Below, in pieces: positions 1 to 9,058 of a stretch of 64,000 bases of DNA. Source of the stretch: Bacillota bacterium (GTDB taxonomy: Bacteria > Bacillota_A > Clostridia > Lachnospirales > Lachnospiraceae); contig JAEZTQ010000105.1 in the NCBI GenBank assembly GCA_023443625.1, forward strand, positions 1-64,000, written 5' to 3'. Within the stretch, counting starts at the first letter, position 1; each line of letters opens with the position of its first letter. Position numbers and translations under genes: made by a program. The notes below the pieces were generated by a model, which saw nothing but the letters and a program-made list of their open reading frames with translations, was not told the DNA's origin and searched no databases.

Positions 1-21
1 CCAGCGGGATGTAGAAACATA

Positions 22-106
22 GTTTGGTGAGCAACTGTTATGAAGCCGTTGGTGCTTAGGTCCTGTATTTTAGGGCCTTATGCACCACTACGTGCTTCAT
101 CCAAAC
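22..106. repeat. Nested imperfect hairpin at left edge of window
   Basis: The stretch 1-234 has no convincing gene. It does contain a nested set of complementary arms: GTTTGG (22-27) with CCAAAC (101-106), ATGAAGC (40-46) with GCTTCAT (94-100), TGGTGC (50-55) with GCACCA (82-87), and AGGTCCT (58-64) with AGGGCCT (72-78, one G-T wobble), closing on a 7-base loop. A 12-base one-sided bulge separates the outer two helices. It could be a structured RNA, the end of a mobile element, or a read-through structure downstream of proA. I do not recognise it. Confidence 0.55.
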
Positions 107-234
107 GAGAGTGTGTTGCGAACAAACGAGTTTTCATCACGCAATCAATCATAAAGAGATTGTGCAAATTGACGTAGGATATTTTCAAGTAGACCTTTTG
201 ACATTCTAACCCTATATAGTCAATTGTAAAAACT

Positions 235-1482
235 CTATTTTCTAATCTGTCCATTGCCAAAGACAATATATTTGGTAGTAGTTAAGGCATCTAATCCCAT
301 AGGACCTCTTGCATGTAACTTCTGGGTACTAATCCCAATCTCTGCTCCGAAGCCAAATTCACAACCATCCGTAAAGCGTGTAGAAGCATTGACATAGACT
401 GCTGCCGAATCAATTTCATTTAAGAATTTCATTGCATGATCATAATCCTTGGTAATAATCGCTTCTGAATGTTTGGTGCTATAATGGTTTATATGCTCAA
501 TTGCTTCTTCGATGCTGTCTACGACTTTTAAGGAAACAATCTTATCCAAATATTCTGTGGCAAAGTCCTCCTCAGTGGCAGGAACAAACTGGCCGCAGAT
601 CTGACATCCTCTCTCATCGGAACGAATTTCAATGTCCTTTGCTAAGAGACGCTCTCGAAGTAGGGGTATAAATGCTTTGCTTACCTTCTCATGGATAACT
701 AGGGATTCACAGGCATTGCATACACCAAGACGCTGGGTTTTCCCATTCTCAATGATGTCTAAAGCCATGGCAAAATCTACGGACTCATCCACATAGATAT
801 GGCAGTTACCAGTTCCTGTTTCAATGACTGGAATGGTACTATTTTCAACTACGGTACTAATAAGACCCGCACCGCCTCTAGGTATTAATACATCTATGTA
901 TTTGTTAAGGCGCATAAATTCTTTAGCAACTTCTCTAGAGGTATCTTCAATTAATTGGATTGCATCCTCATTGTAGCCACAGGCAGCCAATCCCCCTTTG
1001 ATTGCCTTTACGATTGCAATATTGGAATGAATGGCATCACTTCCACCTCTTAATACCACAGAATTGCCAGTCTTAAAGCATAATCCAAAAGCATCTGCAG
1101 TTACATTAGGTCTGGATTCATAGATAATTCCAATGACACCAAGAGGAACTACCTTCTGTCCAATGGTCAATCCATTGGGGCGAACAGTCATAGAAAGAAC
1201 CTCACCAATGGGATCTTTTAAGGTGGAAACCTCTATGAGACCCTCCGCCATTGACTGTATTCTTTCCGGCGTGAGCTTCAGTCTGTCAATCAAGGAACTC
1301 TTCATGCCATTTTCCTTTGCAGCATTGACATCCAGCTCATTCGCTTTAAGAATTTCATCAGTAGAATCTACCAAGGCTTTTGCACATTCTTTTAAACACT
1401 TGTTTTTATCATCTTGCAACATTAGCCCTAAGGTTCTAGAAGCTTTCTTCGCCCTAACTCCTAATTCTTCCAAATAACCCAT
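235..1482 (-). CDS. proA: Glutamate-5-semialdehyde dehydrogenase (gamma-glutamyl phosphate reductase)
   Basis: Cytoplasmic enzyme of proline synthesis that reduces gamma-glutamyl phosphate with NADPH to glutamate semialdehyde. The 415-residue product has the expected family length. It shows the aldehyde-dehydrogenase-type core, including [14 protein letters not shown] near residue 115 and the nucleophile region [12 protein letters not shown], where the Cys sits in the usual ALDH position. I place the start at the ATG at 1482, five bases after a GGAGG. The upstream in-frame ATG overlaps that ribosome binding site. It is the last gene of the proB-DUF896-cyclo-ligase-proA group. No clear terminator is seen just downstream. 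Confidence 0.95.
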   Translation of the reverse strand: MGYLEELGVRAKKASRTLGLMLQDDKNKCLKECAKALVDSTDEILKANELDVNAAKENGMKSSLIDRLKLTPERIQSMAEGLIEVSTLKDPIGEVLSMTVRPNGLTIGQKVVPLGVIGIIYESRPNVTADAFGLCFKTGNSVVLRGGSDAIHSNIAIVKAIKGGLAACGYNEDAIQLIEDTSREVAKEFMRLNKYIDVLIPRGGAGLISTVVENSTIPVIETGTGNCHIYVDESVDFAMALDIIENGKTQRLGVCNACESLVIHEKVSKAFIPLLRERLLAKDIEIRSDERGCQICGQFVPATEEDFATEYLDKIVSLKVVDSIEEAIEHINHYSTKHSEAIITKDYDHAMKFLNEIDSAAVYVNASTRFTDGCEFGFGAEIGISTQKLHARGPMGLDALTTTKYIVFGNGQIRK

Positions 1483-1572
1483 TGTATCCTCCATTCTGCC
1501 GCAATCAGCGGCTTAATAACCTACTTCGTTGATTATGTCAATCCTATCCTCAAACTCATAGTTCTTATTTCA

Positions 1573-2169
1573 TTACTCTATAGTATATTCTCTCCTTGGT
1601 GTAAGGATTGCATCGACTTTAATGTCAAACTCCTCTGCCGGTATCTCCTTAAATATGGATAAATCAAAAGCAAGAGCGACTTTATAAAATCTTGACGGGG
1701 AATAAAGTGTAAGAAATCTATCATAATACCCAGCACCATATCCAATACGATTACCCCTTAAATCAAAAGCCAAACCAGGAAGTAGCATTAAATTAACATA
1801 GTCCATACCAACTCCATTGTCATAGGGTTCACAAGAATGATACCGGTTTTTCTCCGAAGGCATAGGCTCTAATATGCCATAATCGCTAGGTATAAGCTCC
1901 TTTAGACTTTGGATTTCATAAAATTCTATCTTTTTACCTTCAACCCTTGGGACATAAACCTTCTTCTGATCTAACAATGCTCTGGATATAATATTTTGGG
2001 TATCTACCTCTGTACGAAAGGATACATAGATAAATACCTTGCTACATTTCTGATAATATACAGATTGATATAGTCTTGTGGCAATATCCTGAGATAATTT
2101 TTCTCTCTCCATAGGAGTGATACTATCTCTTAAGGTTTTACCTTGACTTCGAATTTCCTTCTTTGTCAT
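1573..2169 (-). CDS. 5-formyltetrahydrofolate cyclo-ligase
   Basis: Converts 5-formyl-THF to 5,10-methenyl-THF with ATP. The 198-residue protein has an N-terminal basic segment with KKEIRSQGKTLRDSI, the FVSFRTEVDT-like segment (here YVSFRTEVDT) and the C-terminal nucleotide-binding signature GNRIGYGAGYYDRFL near residue 140, all typical of the family. It sits 17 bases downstream of the DUF896 gene and about 90 bases upstream of proA, so it is probably co-transcribed with the proline genes. No direct link between folate recycling and proline synthesis is known to me, so this may be simple operon sharing. Confidence 0.93.
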   Translation of the reverse strand: MTKKEIRSQGKTLRDSITPMEREKLSQDIATRLYQSVYYQKCSKVFIYVSFRTEVDTQNIISRALLDQKKVYVPRVEGKKIEFYEIQSLKELIPSDYGILEPMPSEKNRYHSCEPYDNGVGMDYVNLMLLPGLAFDLRGNRIGYGAGYYDRFLTLYSPSRFYKVALAFDLSIFKEIPAEEFDIKVDAILTPRREYTIE

Positions 2170-2186
2170 ATTCCTATTCCTATATT

Positions 2187-2399
2187 CTACTTATTCTTCT
2201 TAATATCTGTCGCCTTGGTTACAGACCCATCGGGATTGACAAAAGATACCTGTTCTAAAGTACCCCTTAGATTTCTACGGATAGAAGCAACATATTCTTT
2301 ACGAAGTCTGACTTGCTCCTCTTTTTCTTCCTCTGTAAGGCCTTCCTTCTGGGATTTATGATAAAGTTCATTAATTCTAGTAATTCTTATATCGTCCAT
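2187..2399 (-). CDS. DUF896 / UPF0291 family small cytosolic protein
   Basis: A 70-residue helical protein that begins MDDIRITRINELYHKSQ and continues with the conserved pattern of charged residues (LTEEEKEEQVRLRKEYVASIRRNLRGTL) that defines the DUF896 (YnzC-like) family of Firmicutes. Its function is not established. I chose the ATG at 2399, nine bases after AAAGG. A slightly longer in-frame start would overlap the ribosome binding site. It lies between proB and the folate cyclo-ligase in one operon. Confidence 0.9.
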   Translation of the reverse strand: MDDIRITRINELYHKSQKEGLTEEEKEEQVRLRKEYVASIRRNLRGTLEQVSFVNPDGSVTKATDIKKNK

Positions 2400-2423
2400 T
2401 ACTGACAACCTTTCTAAATAAAA

Positions 2424-3302
2424 CTATTTTTCATACTGCTTTGATACAATATAGTCCATGAGATTAAAATTGCTTTTCTTATGGGCGGTGAATAATGTGC
2501 CTACTTCCCTACCCTCCATGATATGATTGATGTTGTGTACATTATCACCATTGGTTATAACCATATCTGCACCTGCTGCAGTTGCAATTCTCGCAGCAGA
2601 TACTTTTGTTGTCATTCCACCAGTACCTAGGGAACTGGTAGAGGATTTTGCCATACCACACAAATCCTCATCAATCTTTTCTACCAAAGGAACAAGCTTA
2701 GCATCGGCATTCTTATGAGGATCATCCGTGTATAATCCGTCAATGTCAGATAAGAGAATGAGTAAATCTCCTCCTACTAAAGCTGTAACAATAGCAGAAA
2801 GGGTATCATTATCTCCAAACTCCAAGTCTAGTTCCTCTGTGGATACGGTGTCATTCTCATTTACAATTGGTATTACACCCAGATTAAATAATTCAGCAAA
2901 AGTATTGGCTGCATTGGTTCTGCTAATATCATTAATCATGGTATATTTGGTCATTAATATCTGAGCTGCAGTTTGGTTATATTCAGCAAATAATTTCTGA
3001 TAAACCATCATCAGGCTTGCCTGACCTACTGCTGCACAAGCTTGTTTCAATGATCTATGGGTTGGTCTTTCCTTAAGTCCCAATGTCTTTCTACCCACAG
3101 CAATGGCTCCGGAGCTTACCAATATAACATCCTTACCTTGATTTCGTAAATCCGTTAATATGCGGACCAGACGCTCCATCTTCTCCAAGTTTAAGCTTCC
3201 TGTCTCTGGATGGGTCAAAGATGATGATCCAATCTTAACTACAATTTTCTTTCTATCCTTTAATGTTTCTCTTATCTGTAAGTGTTCTCCTTCAACTGTC
3301 AT
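2424..3302 (-). CDS. proB: Glutamate 5-kinase, short form without PUA domain
   Basis: Catalyses ATP-dependent phosphorylation of glutamate, the first committed step of proline synthesis. The amino-acid-kinase fold is complete: KIVVKIGSSSL near residue 20, VSSGAIAVGRK, the IVNENDTVS loop, FGDNDTLSAIVTALVGGDLLILLSDIDGLYT and GTGGMTTKVSAARIATAAG. At 292 residues it stops after the kinase domain, so the C-terminal PUA domain of the approximately 370-residue form found in many bacteria is absent. Short forms are known. An AAGGGG eight bases before the ATG supports the start. It leads the operon that ends with proA. Feedback inhibition by proline is typical of the family but cannot be judged here. 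Confidence 0.95.
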   Translation of the reverse strand: MTVEGEHLQIRETLKDRKKIVVKIGSSSLTHPETGSLNLEKMERLVRILTDLRNQGKDVILVSSGAIAVGRKTLGLKERPTHRSLKQACAAVGQASLMMVYQKLFAEYNQTAAQILMTKYTMINDISRTNAANTFAELFNLGVIPIVNENDTVSTEELDLEFGDNDTLSAIVTALVGGDLLILLSDIDGLYTDDPHKNADAKLVPLVEKIDEDLCGMAKSSTSSLGTGGMTTKVSAARIATAAGADMVITNGDNVHNINHIMEGREVGTLFTAHKKSNFNLMDYIVSKQYEK

Positions 3303-3391
3303 TTGACTTTCCCCTTCATCCTATGAAATATTATATTACTAATTGATCAAAATTTAAAATAACTTTTCATAATAAATTGATTAAAATTCTA

Positions 3392-4993
3392 TTAAAAACT
3401 TGGTTTATACACTTTAGCCACTGCCTCAAACACCTTAATACCATCTATGGCGGCAGAGGTAATTCCTCCCGCATAGCCCGCTCCTTCACCACAGGGATAT
3501 ATACCTATGATATTACTTTCCAAGGCATCACTGCGATTTATTCGTATGGGTGAAGAGGTTCTGCTCTCAACCCCAGACAAAACTCCTTCTTCATGGGCAA
3601 AGCCCTTAATCTTACTATCGAAGGCATGAATACCCTCCTTTAAGGCTTCTATTATATCCTTGGGAAGGCAATTATTTAAATTAGTCAACTGATAGGAACC
3701 CTTAATATTAGGTGTAACATTTCCTATTGTAACACTATCCTTGTTTCTTAACAAGTCACCAAATAATTGTACGGGAACCTTGCCCCTGCCTGCTTCATAA
3801 GCCGCTTTCTCCCATTTTCTTTGAAAATCAATTCCTCTCAAAGGACCGCTACCACCAAAGTCCTCTGGTTGTACCGTTACTACTATGGCACTATTAGCAT
3901 TTACTTCATCTCTTTTATAATTACTCATTCCATTGACTGTAAGATATCCCTTCTCTGAGGAAGCATTGACTACAAAACCTCCAGGACACATACAAAAGGA
4001 ATAGACTCCCCTGCCTGATAAGGTTTGGTGAGTCAATTTATAATCTGCTGCTGGTAAATGAATATATTCCCTGCCATATTGGGACTTACTGATAAGACTT
4101 TGTTTATGCTCAATTCGTAAACCAATGGCAAAGGCCTTCTCCGATAAATCAAGACCTCTGTCTAAGAAAAGTTTAAAAGTGTCTCTGGCACTATGCCCTA
4201 TAGCAGGAATTAATACCTTGCAAGGAAGTCTCTCTTCCTTGTTTAACTCAATTCCAACTAATTTGTTGTCTTCTATGAATAGGTCTGTTAGCTTTGTATG
4301 AAAGCGTACCTCACCGCCCATATGAATGATATCTTTGCGCATATTTTCCACTACAGTGCGTAATTTATCCGTACCAATATGGGGCTTATTAAGGTATTGG
4401 ATTTCAGAGGGCGCACCATAATGAACAAAGGTTTCCATAACCAGAGGATATCTGGCAAATGCATCCTTAACCATAGTATTTAGCTTTCCATCGGAAAAGG
4501 TTCCTGCACCACCCTCTCCAAATTGCACATTGCACTCTGGATTTAAGTCCCCGGTCCTCCAAAAATGTTCTACTAGCTCTACACGCTTAGTAACTTTAGC
4601 ACCCCGCTCCACCACTAAGGGCTGAAAACCGTATTTTGCCAATAACCAGGCAGCAAAGAGTCCTGCTGGACCTGTACCCACAACAACAGGTCGATGGGTA
4701 AGCTCATCCTTCCCCTCTGCTTTGAATTGATACCGGGCTCTTTCAGCCATAGATACATTAGAGTTATGACTTCTACGGATAATCACTGCATCATTTTCCT
4801 TGGGTTCAAATAAGATATCTGCCTCTACTGTATAGATATACATGACCTCATTTTTACGGGCATCGATGGACTTTTTTGTTATTCGGAACCCTTTGATTTT
4901 TTTTACTGGTAATTTTAATGCCTTTCCTATGGCTTCCTTTAGTTCATTCTCCGTATGCTTAATAGGAAGCTTTATTTGTGTAATTTTAATCAT
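3392..4993 (-). CDS. NAD(P)/FAD-dependent oxidoreductase of unknown substrate
   Basis: A 533-residue flavoprotein. Residues 1-90 form an N-terminal domain ahead of a Rossmann dinucleotide-binding motif (VVVGTGPAGLFAAWLLAKYG, about residue 103). A conserved FGEGGAGTFSDGKLNT segment follows, and near the C terminus CGEGAGYAGGITSAAIDG is a second FAD-contact region. This architecture matches the uncharacterised clostridial FAD-dependent protein family often annotated as a dehydrogenase. The substrate is unknown. Its stop codon is on the distal side, and the next flavoprotein gene ends three bases before its start, so the two are almost certainly co-transcribed. Confidence 0.88.
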   Translation of the reverse strand: MIKITQIKLPIKHTENELKEAIGKALKLPVKKIKGFRITKKSIDARKNEVMYIYTVEADILFEPKENDAVIIRRSHNSNVSMAERARYQFKAEGKDELTHRPVVVGTGPAGLFAAWLLAKYGFQPLVVERGAKVTKRVELVEHFWRTGDLNPECNVQFGEGGAGTFSDGKLNTMVKDAFARYPLVMETFVHYGAPSEIQYLNKPHIGTDKLRTVVENMRKDIIHMGGEVRFHTKLTDLFIEDNKLVGIELNKEERLPCKVLIPAIGHSARDTFKLFLDRGLDLSEKAFAIGLRIEHKQSLISKSQYGREYIHLPAADYKLTHQTLSGRGVYSFCMCPGGFVVNASSEKGYLTVNGMSNYKRDEVNANSAIVVTVQPEDFGGSGPLRGIDFQRKWEKAAYEAGRGKVPVQLFGDLLRNKDSVTIGNVTPNIKGSYQLTNLNNCLPKDIIEALKEGIHAFDSKIKGFAHEEGVLSGVESRTSSPIRINRSDALESNIIGIYPCGEGAGYAGGITSAAIDGIKVFEAVAKVYKPSF

Positions 4994-4996
4994 GCC

Positions 4997-6277
4997 TTAC
5001 TTCCTTCCTGCTGCCGTTCCTGCCAGATACCCAGAGCTCCAAGCCCATTGCAGATTATAGCCTCCGCAGGTACCATCTACATCCACTAGTTCCCCCGTTA
5101 GATATAAACCCTTGGACAGCTTTGATTCCATTGTTGTCTCCTGTATTTCCTTCGTTAAGACTCCTCCAGCGCTCACCTGGGCATGGTCAAAGGAATTTGT
5201 CTCAGTAATTATCATCTTAAATCCCTTGATAGTATTGACCAAGGCTTTTAGTTCTACCTCAGTGATTAAGCAAAGCTTTTTATATACATCAAGCCTCGCC
5301 ACATTAATAAGTACATAGGAGAGCTTATGGTTAAGCAACCCTACCATCATCTCTTCTAGATTTTTATCTTTATTATAATTTCTTCTCTCTTGTAATAACT
5401 CAAATAATTTATCCAGGGACAGTTCTGGCATAAAGTCCAGGATAAGATGAACCTTTTCTCCTCTATCAATGGCTTTGGCAACATAACGACTCACTTGAAG
5501 AATGGGTATTCCGGATATTCCATAATCCGTAAAGAGGATTTCTCCTTCCTCCACTGCAATCTCCTTTTCCTTGGCAAATACACTTACCTTTGCCCCTGAA
5601 CGAACACCGGATATGGTCTTACAATACTTCTCCGATGATTTTAACTGTACCAAAGCAGGCAGAGGCTTGATAATCCTATGGCCAAAGGCTTTGGCCAAAT
5701 TATAACCACTCCCATGAGAGCCTAGGGAAGGGGAAGCACATCCCCCTGTGGCTAGGATTAACTTTTTGCACTGATAGATTTCCTCACTCTCTCTTGTCTT
5801 GCTAGTAACTGCTTTTTTATTCTTACCCTTTTCCTCAGGGATAGTAACCTTCGTAACTACGGTATAATCCGGCTTCTTTACTGCAATCACTGTTCCATAA
5901 TAGAGAAAATGCACTTTAAGTCGTTGGCATTCCATTAATAATACCTGGACAACACTAGAGGCTTGCTCACTATTTGGATATAAATATCCATCTTTATTCT
6001 TTGGATAAATACCTAGTTCCTTAAAAAAATCCAATGTTTGATTCACATCAAAACAAGACAGCACCTTCATTGCAAATGCGCTGTCGTCAGATCGGTAGCA
6101 CTCAGGTTGTTGGACTAGGTTGGTAAAATTACATCTTCCATTCCCTGTAGCTAATATTTTTTTCCCTGCCTTCTCTTTTCCTTCAATAACAAGAACCGAG
6201 CTTCCAAGTCTTGCAGCAGCAATGGCTGCTGTTAGACCGGAAGCCCCGGCACCTACTACAATAACATCATAATCCAC
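4997..6277 (-). CDS. BaiN/RdsA (HI0933-like) family NAD(P)/FAD-dependent oxidoreductase
   Basis: A 426-residue flavoprotein. It has the N-terminal FAD motif YDVIVVGAGASGLTAAIAAAR, the family segment GNGRCNFTNL near residue 50, KLILATGGCASPSLGSHGSGY in the middle, and the C-terminal TGELVDVDGTCGGYNLQWAWSSGYLAG signature. Members such as BaiN act on bile acids, but most have unknown substrates and I do not assign one. I prefer the GTG at 6277, eight bases after GGAGG. The alternative upstream ATG at 6292 overlaps the ribosome binding site. The downstream flavoprotein gene begins three bases after it stops. Confidence 0.9.
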   Translation of the reverse strand: MDYDVIVVGAGASGLTAAIAAARLGSSVLVIEGKEKAGKKILATGNGRCNFTNLVQQPECYRSDDSAFAMKVLSCFDVNQTLDFFKELGIYPKNKDGYLYPNSEQASSVVQVLLMECQRLKVHFLYYGTVIAVKKPDYTVVTKVTIPEEKGKNKKAVTSKTRESEEIYQCKKLILATGGCASPSLGSHGSGYNLAKAFGHRIIKPLPALVQLKSSEKYCKTISGVRSGAKVSVFAKEKEIAVEEGEILFTDYGISGIPILQVSRYVAKAIDRGEKVHLILDFMPELSLDKLFELLQERRNYNKDKNLEEMMVGLLNHKLSYVLINVARLDVYKKLCLITEVELKALVNTIKGFKMIITETNSFDHAQVSAGGVLTKEIQETTMESKLSKGLYLTGELVDVDGTCGGYNLQWAWSSGYLAGTAAGRK

Positions 6278-6429
6278 CCCTGCAGCCTCCATATAGTAAC
6301 AATTTATTTGTTTTATTATATTTTACCCGGGGTATTATTTCAAGCTTTTCTTTCCTGAATGTGATTCTGGAGCTTTTGCCACTGCAGGACCCACTAGAAA
6401 AAGTGACATAAATTAAAAAATATTACATA

Positions 6430-7089
6430 TCAGCTGGAATAACTCTCTAATAATGCATAGAGCTCATCCAAGCTATTTACATAAATGCCCTGACTAAGAG
6501 TAACACGGTCTGCCTCTGGTAAATTCTTGGCTTCTATCTCAGTATAGGTAAATACACTTTTTAAATCACTGTTATAAACTACAACAAAGCCATCCTTTAC
6601 TGCCACATAGTAGCGGAAAGGAACAAAATCCATATTATAAGTCTTCTTAATAACAATCGCTTCTTCTGAAAAATAGGCTAATTCATAGGAAATCAATCCT
6701 TTATTATATTCGGATAAAGGTACATCTCTCATATAATTAGCTAAATATTCAATTATTTCCTCTCTTGTTAACCCAATCAGATAGGCAGGGGGATTTAACT
6801 CCTCCTTCTGTGTAATTCCTGTCTTCATATCATAGGTTTCTAGAGTATATTGTGTTGTTGGCTTTACTATAATCTCTGACTGGTTAACAGGTACACTGTT
6901 ATCCTTTTCCTCAGCCGCTTTCGTTGGCTGAGCATCATTTCTTAAGATGTCAAACTGACCCTTACGCTCAATGGCTCTTTTATTAAAATCCTTTAAAGCA
7001 TGCTGATAACTTAAGTAATAGCAGATGCAAAACATCGCACACAATAAAACAAAACTTGCGAGATAAATTGATGCCTTCTTCAGTTTCAT
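6430..7089 (-). CDS. Membrane-anchored protein with possible BofC-like C-terminal domain
   Basis: A 219-residue protein with one N-terminal membrane segment (KASIYLASFVLLCAMFCICYY, residues about 5-27), then a low-complexity charged linker and a globular extracytoplasmic region. The C-terminal part, with YVAVKDGFVVVYNSDL followed by an LP-x-ADRVTLSQGIYVNSLDELYALLESY ending, resembles the BofC C-terminal domain that Firmicutes use in forespore signalling. I infer this from pattern only. The ATG at 7089 lies nine bases after AAAGGAG. It sits between a flavoprotein gene and a SpoVB-like flippase gene, which is compatible with a sporulation or envelope role. Confidence 0.65.
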   Translation of the reverse strand: MKLKKASIYLASFVLLCAMFCICYYLSYQHALKDFNKRAIERKGQFDILRNDAQPTKAAEEKDNSVPVNQSEIIVKPTTQYTLETYDMKTGITQKEELNPPAYLIGLTREEIIEYLANYMRDVPLSEYNKGLISYELAYFSEEAIVIKKTYNMDFVPFRYYVAVKDGFVVVYNSDLKSVFTYTEIEAKNLPEADRVTLSQGIYVNSLDELYALLESYSS

Positions 7090-7189
7090 GGGAAACCACT
7101 CCTTTGGCATTAATTATCTCCAATATTTTCTTTTCTATACATATAATGTATTCATCCTAGGGTATATGGATACTAGGGACGAAAACTCT

Positions 7190-8878
7190 TTATAATAAAT
7201 GTAATTTCTTTAAGATACGAATAATAAGTCCGCTCTTTGGCATAAATTCAAGTTCATCCTCACTCACTCCCTTTAGCAGTAGTAGGGATACGAAGTAAAT
7301 AATAATTGCAACTAAGATTGATAATAAAGTAGAAATCAAATTACTACTTGTTAAGAGCATTAATCCCTTATAAGAGAAATAAGTAACAATTCCCATTATA
7401 ACGGAGCAAACAAGGGGAATAATAAAGGTTTTTGTAATCTCCTGACGGTATCTTAGGTGTTTTTCAATGGCCAGCCAGTTCAAAATACACACCACCAAGG
7501 CAAAGGTAACATTACCGATTACTAATGCATAGGTGCTTAGGGGTGTAAACTTCAATAAGACAAAGACTAATACAATATGAATTCCCAAGGAAATAGTTGC
7601 ATTAATCACCGGTAACCTAAGACGGTTAATACCCTGCAACACAGCCGATGACAAGGTTGACAGGGCGTAGAAAACGATTGCAATACTTCCAAGCCTTAAT
7701 AGATTGGCAGGCAACTCACGAGCATCTTTAAAAATCAACTGTAATATGGGTGATGCCAGGACTGCCATACCTACTGCAGAAGGAATTGCAATAATCATAT
7801 TCATTTTAATTGCAGCGTGGACTTTACTGCGAATTACATCCTTTAATCCCTTATTATAGGCTGCTGCTATGGTTGTAATACTAGCAGTTGCCATTGCCGT
7901 TGCGATAGCAACGGGTACATTGGTAAGTAAGCGATATTTGGTACTATAAATACCGATTAATATATCTCGGTAGGATTTAATATATAAGGAGCCTTTTACT
8001 GAATTTTTAATAGCCTCAAGCTCAAAGGCTTCTACCTTTTTCTTACTCATGATCTGATTAAACAAAATACTGTCTAAGGTTCCATTAATCTGATATACTA
8101 CCTGACTTAATATAATAGGTATTGTTGTTATCATTAAAAGTTTAAAAATATATTCATAGGATTCCTTATTCTCATCCCTATCCTGTCGCATCTGTTTTTT
8201 CAAATATGGTCGATAAATAAAAAATACAAATAGTAAGAAGATTAATCCCGCCAAGGCTCCAAGTAAGGTTCCAAGAGTTCCTCCGGCTGCACCATAGGAA
8301 GCTAAATTAGCAGAAAGACTATAATTCTTAACCAGAATAGAAGCAGCTATAAGACTAACGGATGCATTCACTATCTGTTCAACAACTTGGGAGATGGCTG
8401 TGGGAATCATAGTGCTTTTCCCTTGGAAGAAGCCCCTTAGTACTCCCATAATGGAGAAAACAAAAATAGTGGGAGCTAATACTCTTAGGGGTAGGGCAAT
8501 ACTGTTTCCTTCTTTATAAGAGGAAAAGAAGGAGGCAAAGAAATCTGCTCCAATTAAAATAATTACAGTAGCCAAAAAGCCTACTGTAACAGAAAAAGCC
8601 ATGGCACATTTTAATATACGATAGGAATTTTTATATTCCTTATTGTTTCTCTTAATAGCAACTAGTTTAGAAACCGCCATAGGAAGACTGTAGGAGGATA
8701 AAATCAGAGCAATATTATAGATATCAAAGGTGTTGCTGTAGATACCCATTCCTTCATCTCCAATGATATTGTTTAAGGGAATTCGGTAAAACATACCAAT
8801 GAGTCTAACAATTAACGAAGATATTGCCAAAATTGTACCCTGAACTAAAAAATTATTACTTTTTTTTCTTGCTGCCAT
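7190..8878 (-). CDS. SpoVB-like polysaccharide/lipid flippase (MOP superfamily)
   Basis: A 562-residue integral membrane protein with about 14 predicted membrane spans. It begins FLVQGTILAISSLIVRLIGMFYRIPLNNIIGDEGMGIYS, the characteristic first helix and loop of SpoVB/MurJ-type multidrug/oligosaccharidyl-lipid/polysaccharide exporters. Family members flip lipid-linked precursors across the cytoplasmic membrane; SpoVB acts in spore cortex formation. Several paralogues usually occur in one clostridial genome, so I do not assign spoVB itself. The ATG at 8878 follows AAGGAGCAGGAT and is preferred over the in-frame start 15 bases upstream. Confidence 0.88.
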   Translation of the reverse strand: MAARKKSNNFLVQGTILAISSLIVRLIGMFYRIPLNNIIGDEGMGIYSNTFDIYNIALILSSYSLPMAVSKLVAIKRNNKEYKNSYRILKCAMAFSVTVGFLATVIILIGADFFASFFSSYKEGNSIALPLRVLAPTIFVFSIMGVLRGFFQGKSTMIPTAISQVVEQIVNASVSLIAASILVKNYSLSANLASYGAAGGTLGTLLGALAGLIFLLFVFFIYRPYLKKQMRQDRDENKESYEYIFKLLMITTIPIILSQVVYQINGTLDSILFNQIMSKKKVEAFELEAIKNSVKGSLYIKSYRDILIGIYSTKYRLLTNVPVAIATAMATASITTIAAAYNKGLKDVIRSKVHAAIKMNMIIAIPSAVGMAVLASPILQLIFKDARELPANLLRLGSIAIVFYALSTLSSAVLQGINRLRLPVINATISLGIHIVLVFVLLKFTPLSTYALVIGNVTFALVVCILNWLAIEKHLRYRQEITKTFIIPLVCSVIMGIVTYFSYKGLMLLTSSNLISTLLSILVAIIIYFVSLLLLKGVSEDELEFMPKSGLIIRILKKLHLL

Positions 8879-8956
8879 ATCCTGCTCCTTCATTCATCCT
8901 GAGTATTAAACAATATAGCTTGATACATAATTATAACAAGAACTAGCTTAAATACA

Positions 8957-9027
8957 AGACAAACATCAACAAAACAAGAATCTTGGTTACAGTTTTACGT
9001 CAGTCTTCTTTGTTCGTTGATGTTTTA
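8957..9027. repeat. Long imperfect inverted repeat between flippase and DUF3048 genes
   Basis: AAACATCAAC (8961-8970) is complementary to GTTGATGTTT (9016-9025). The pairing can be extended inward through AACAA/TTGTT and GAA/TTC with single mismatches, giving a stem of about 18 pairs around a 25-base loop. It lies just downstream of the DUF3048 gene on the minus strand. It may act as a weak terminator, although it lacks a long U-run. Confidence 0.5.
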
Positions 9028-9058
9028 TTAAAATCATGACACGTAGATGTCTTATTAT

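Noticed and set aside
78..266. A 62-codon open frame on the minus strand after proA.
   Set aside because: It overlaps the end of proA, has no clear ribosome binding site and covers the nested hairpin; no homology recognised.
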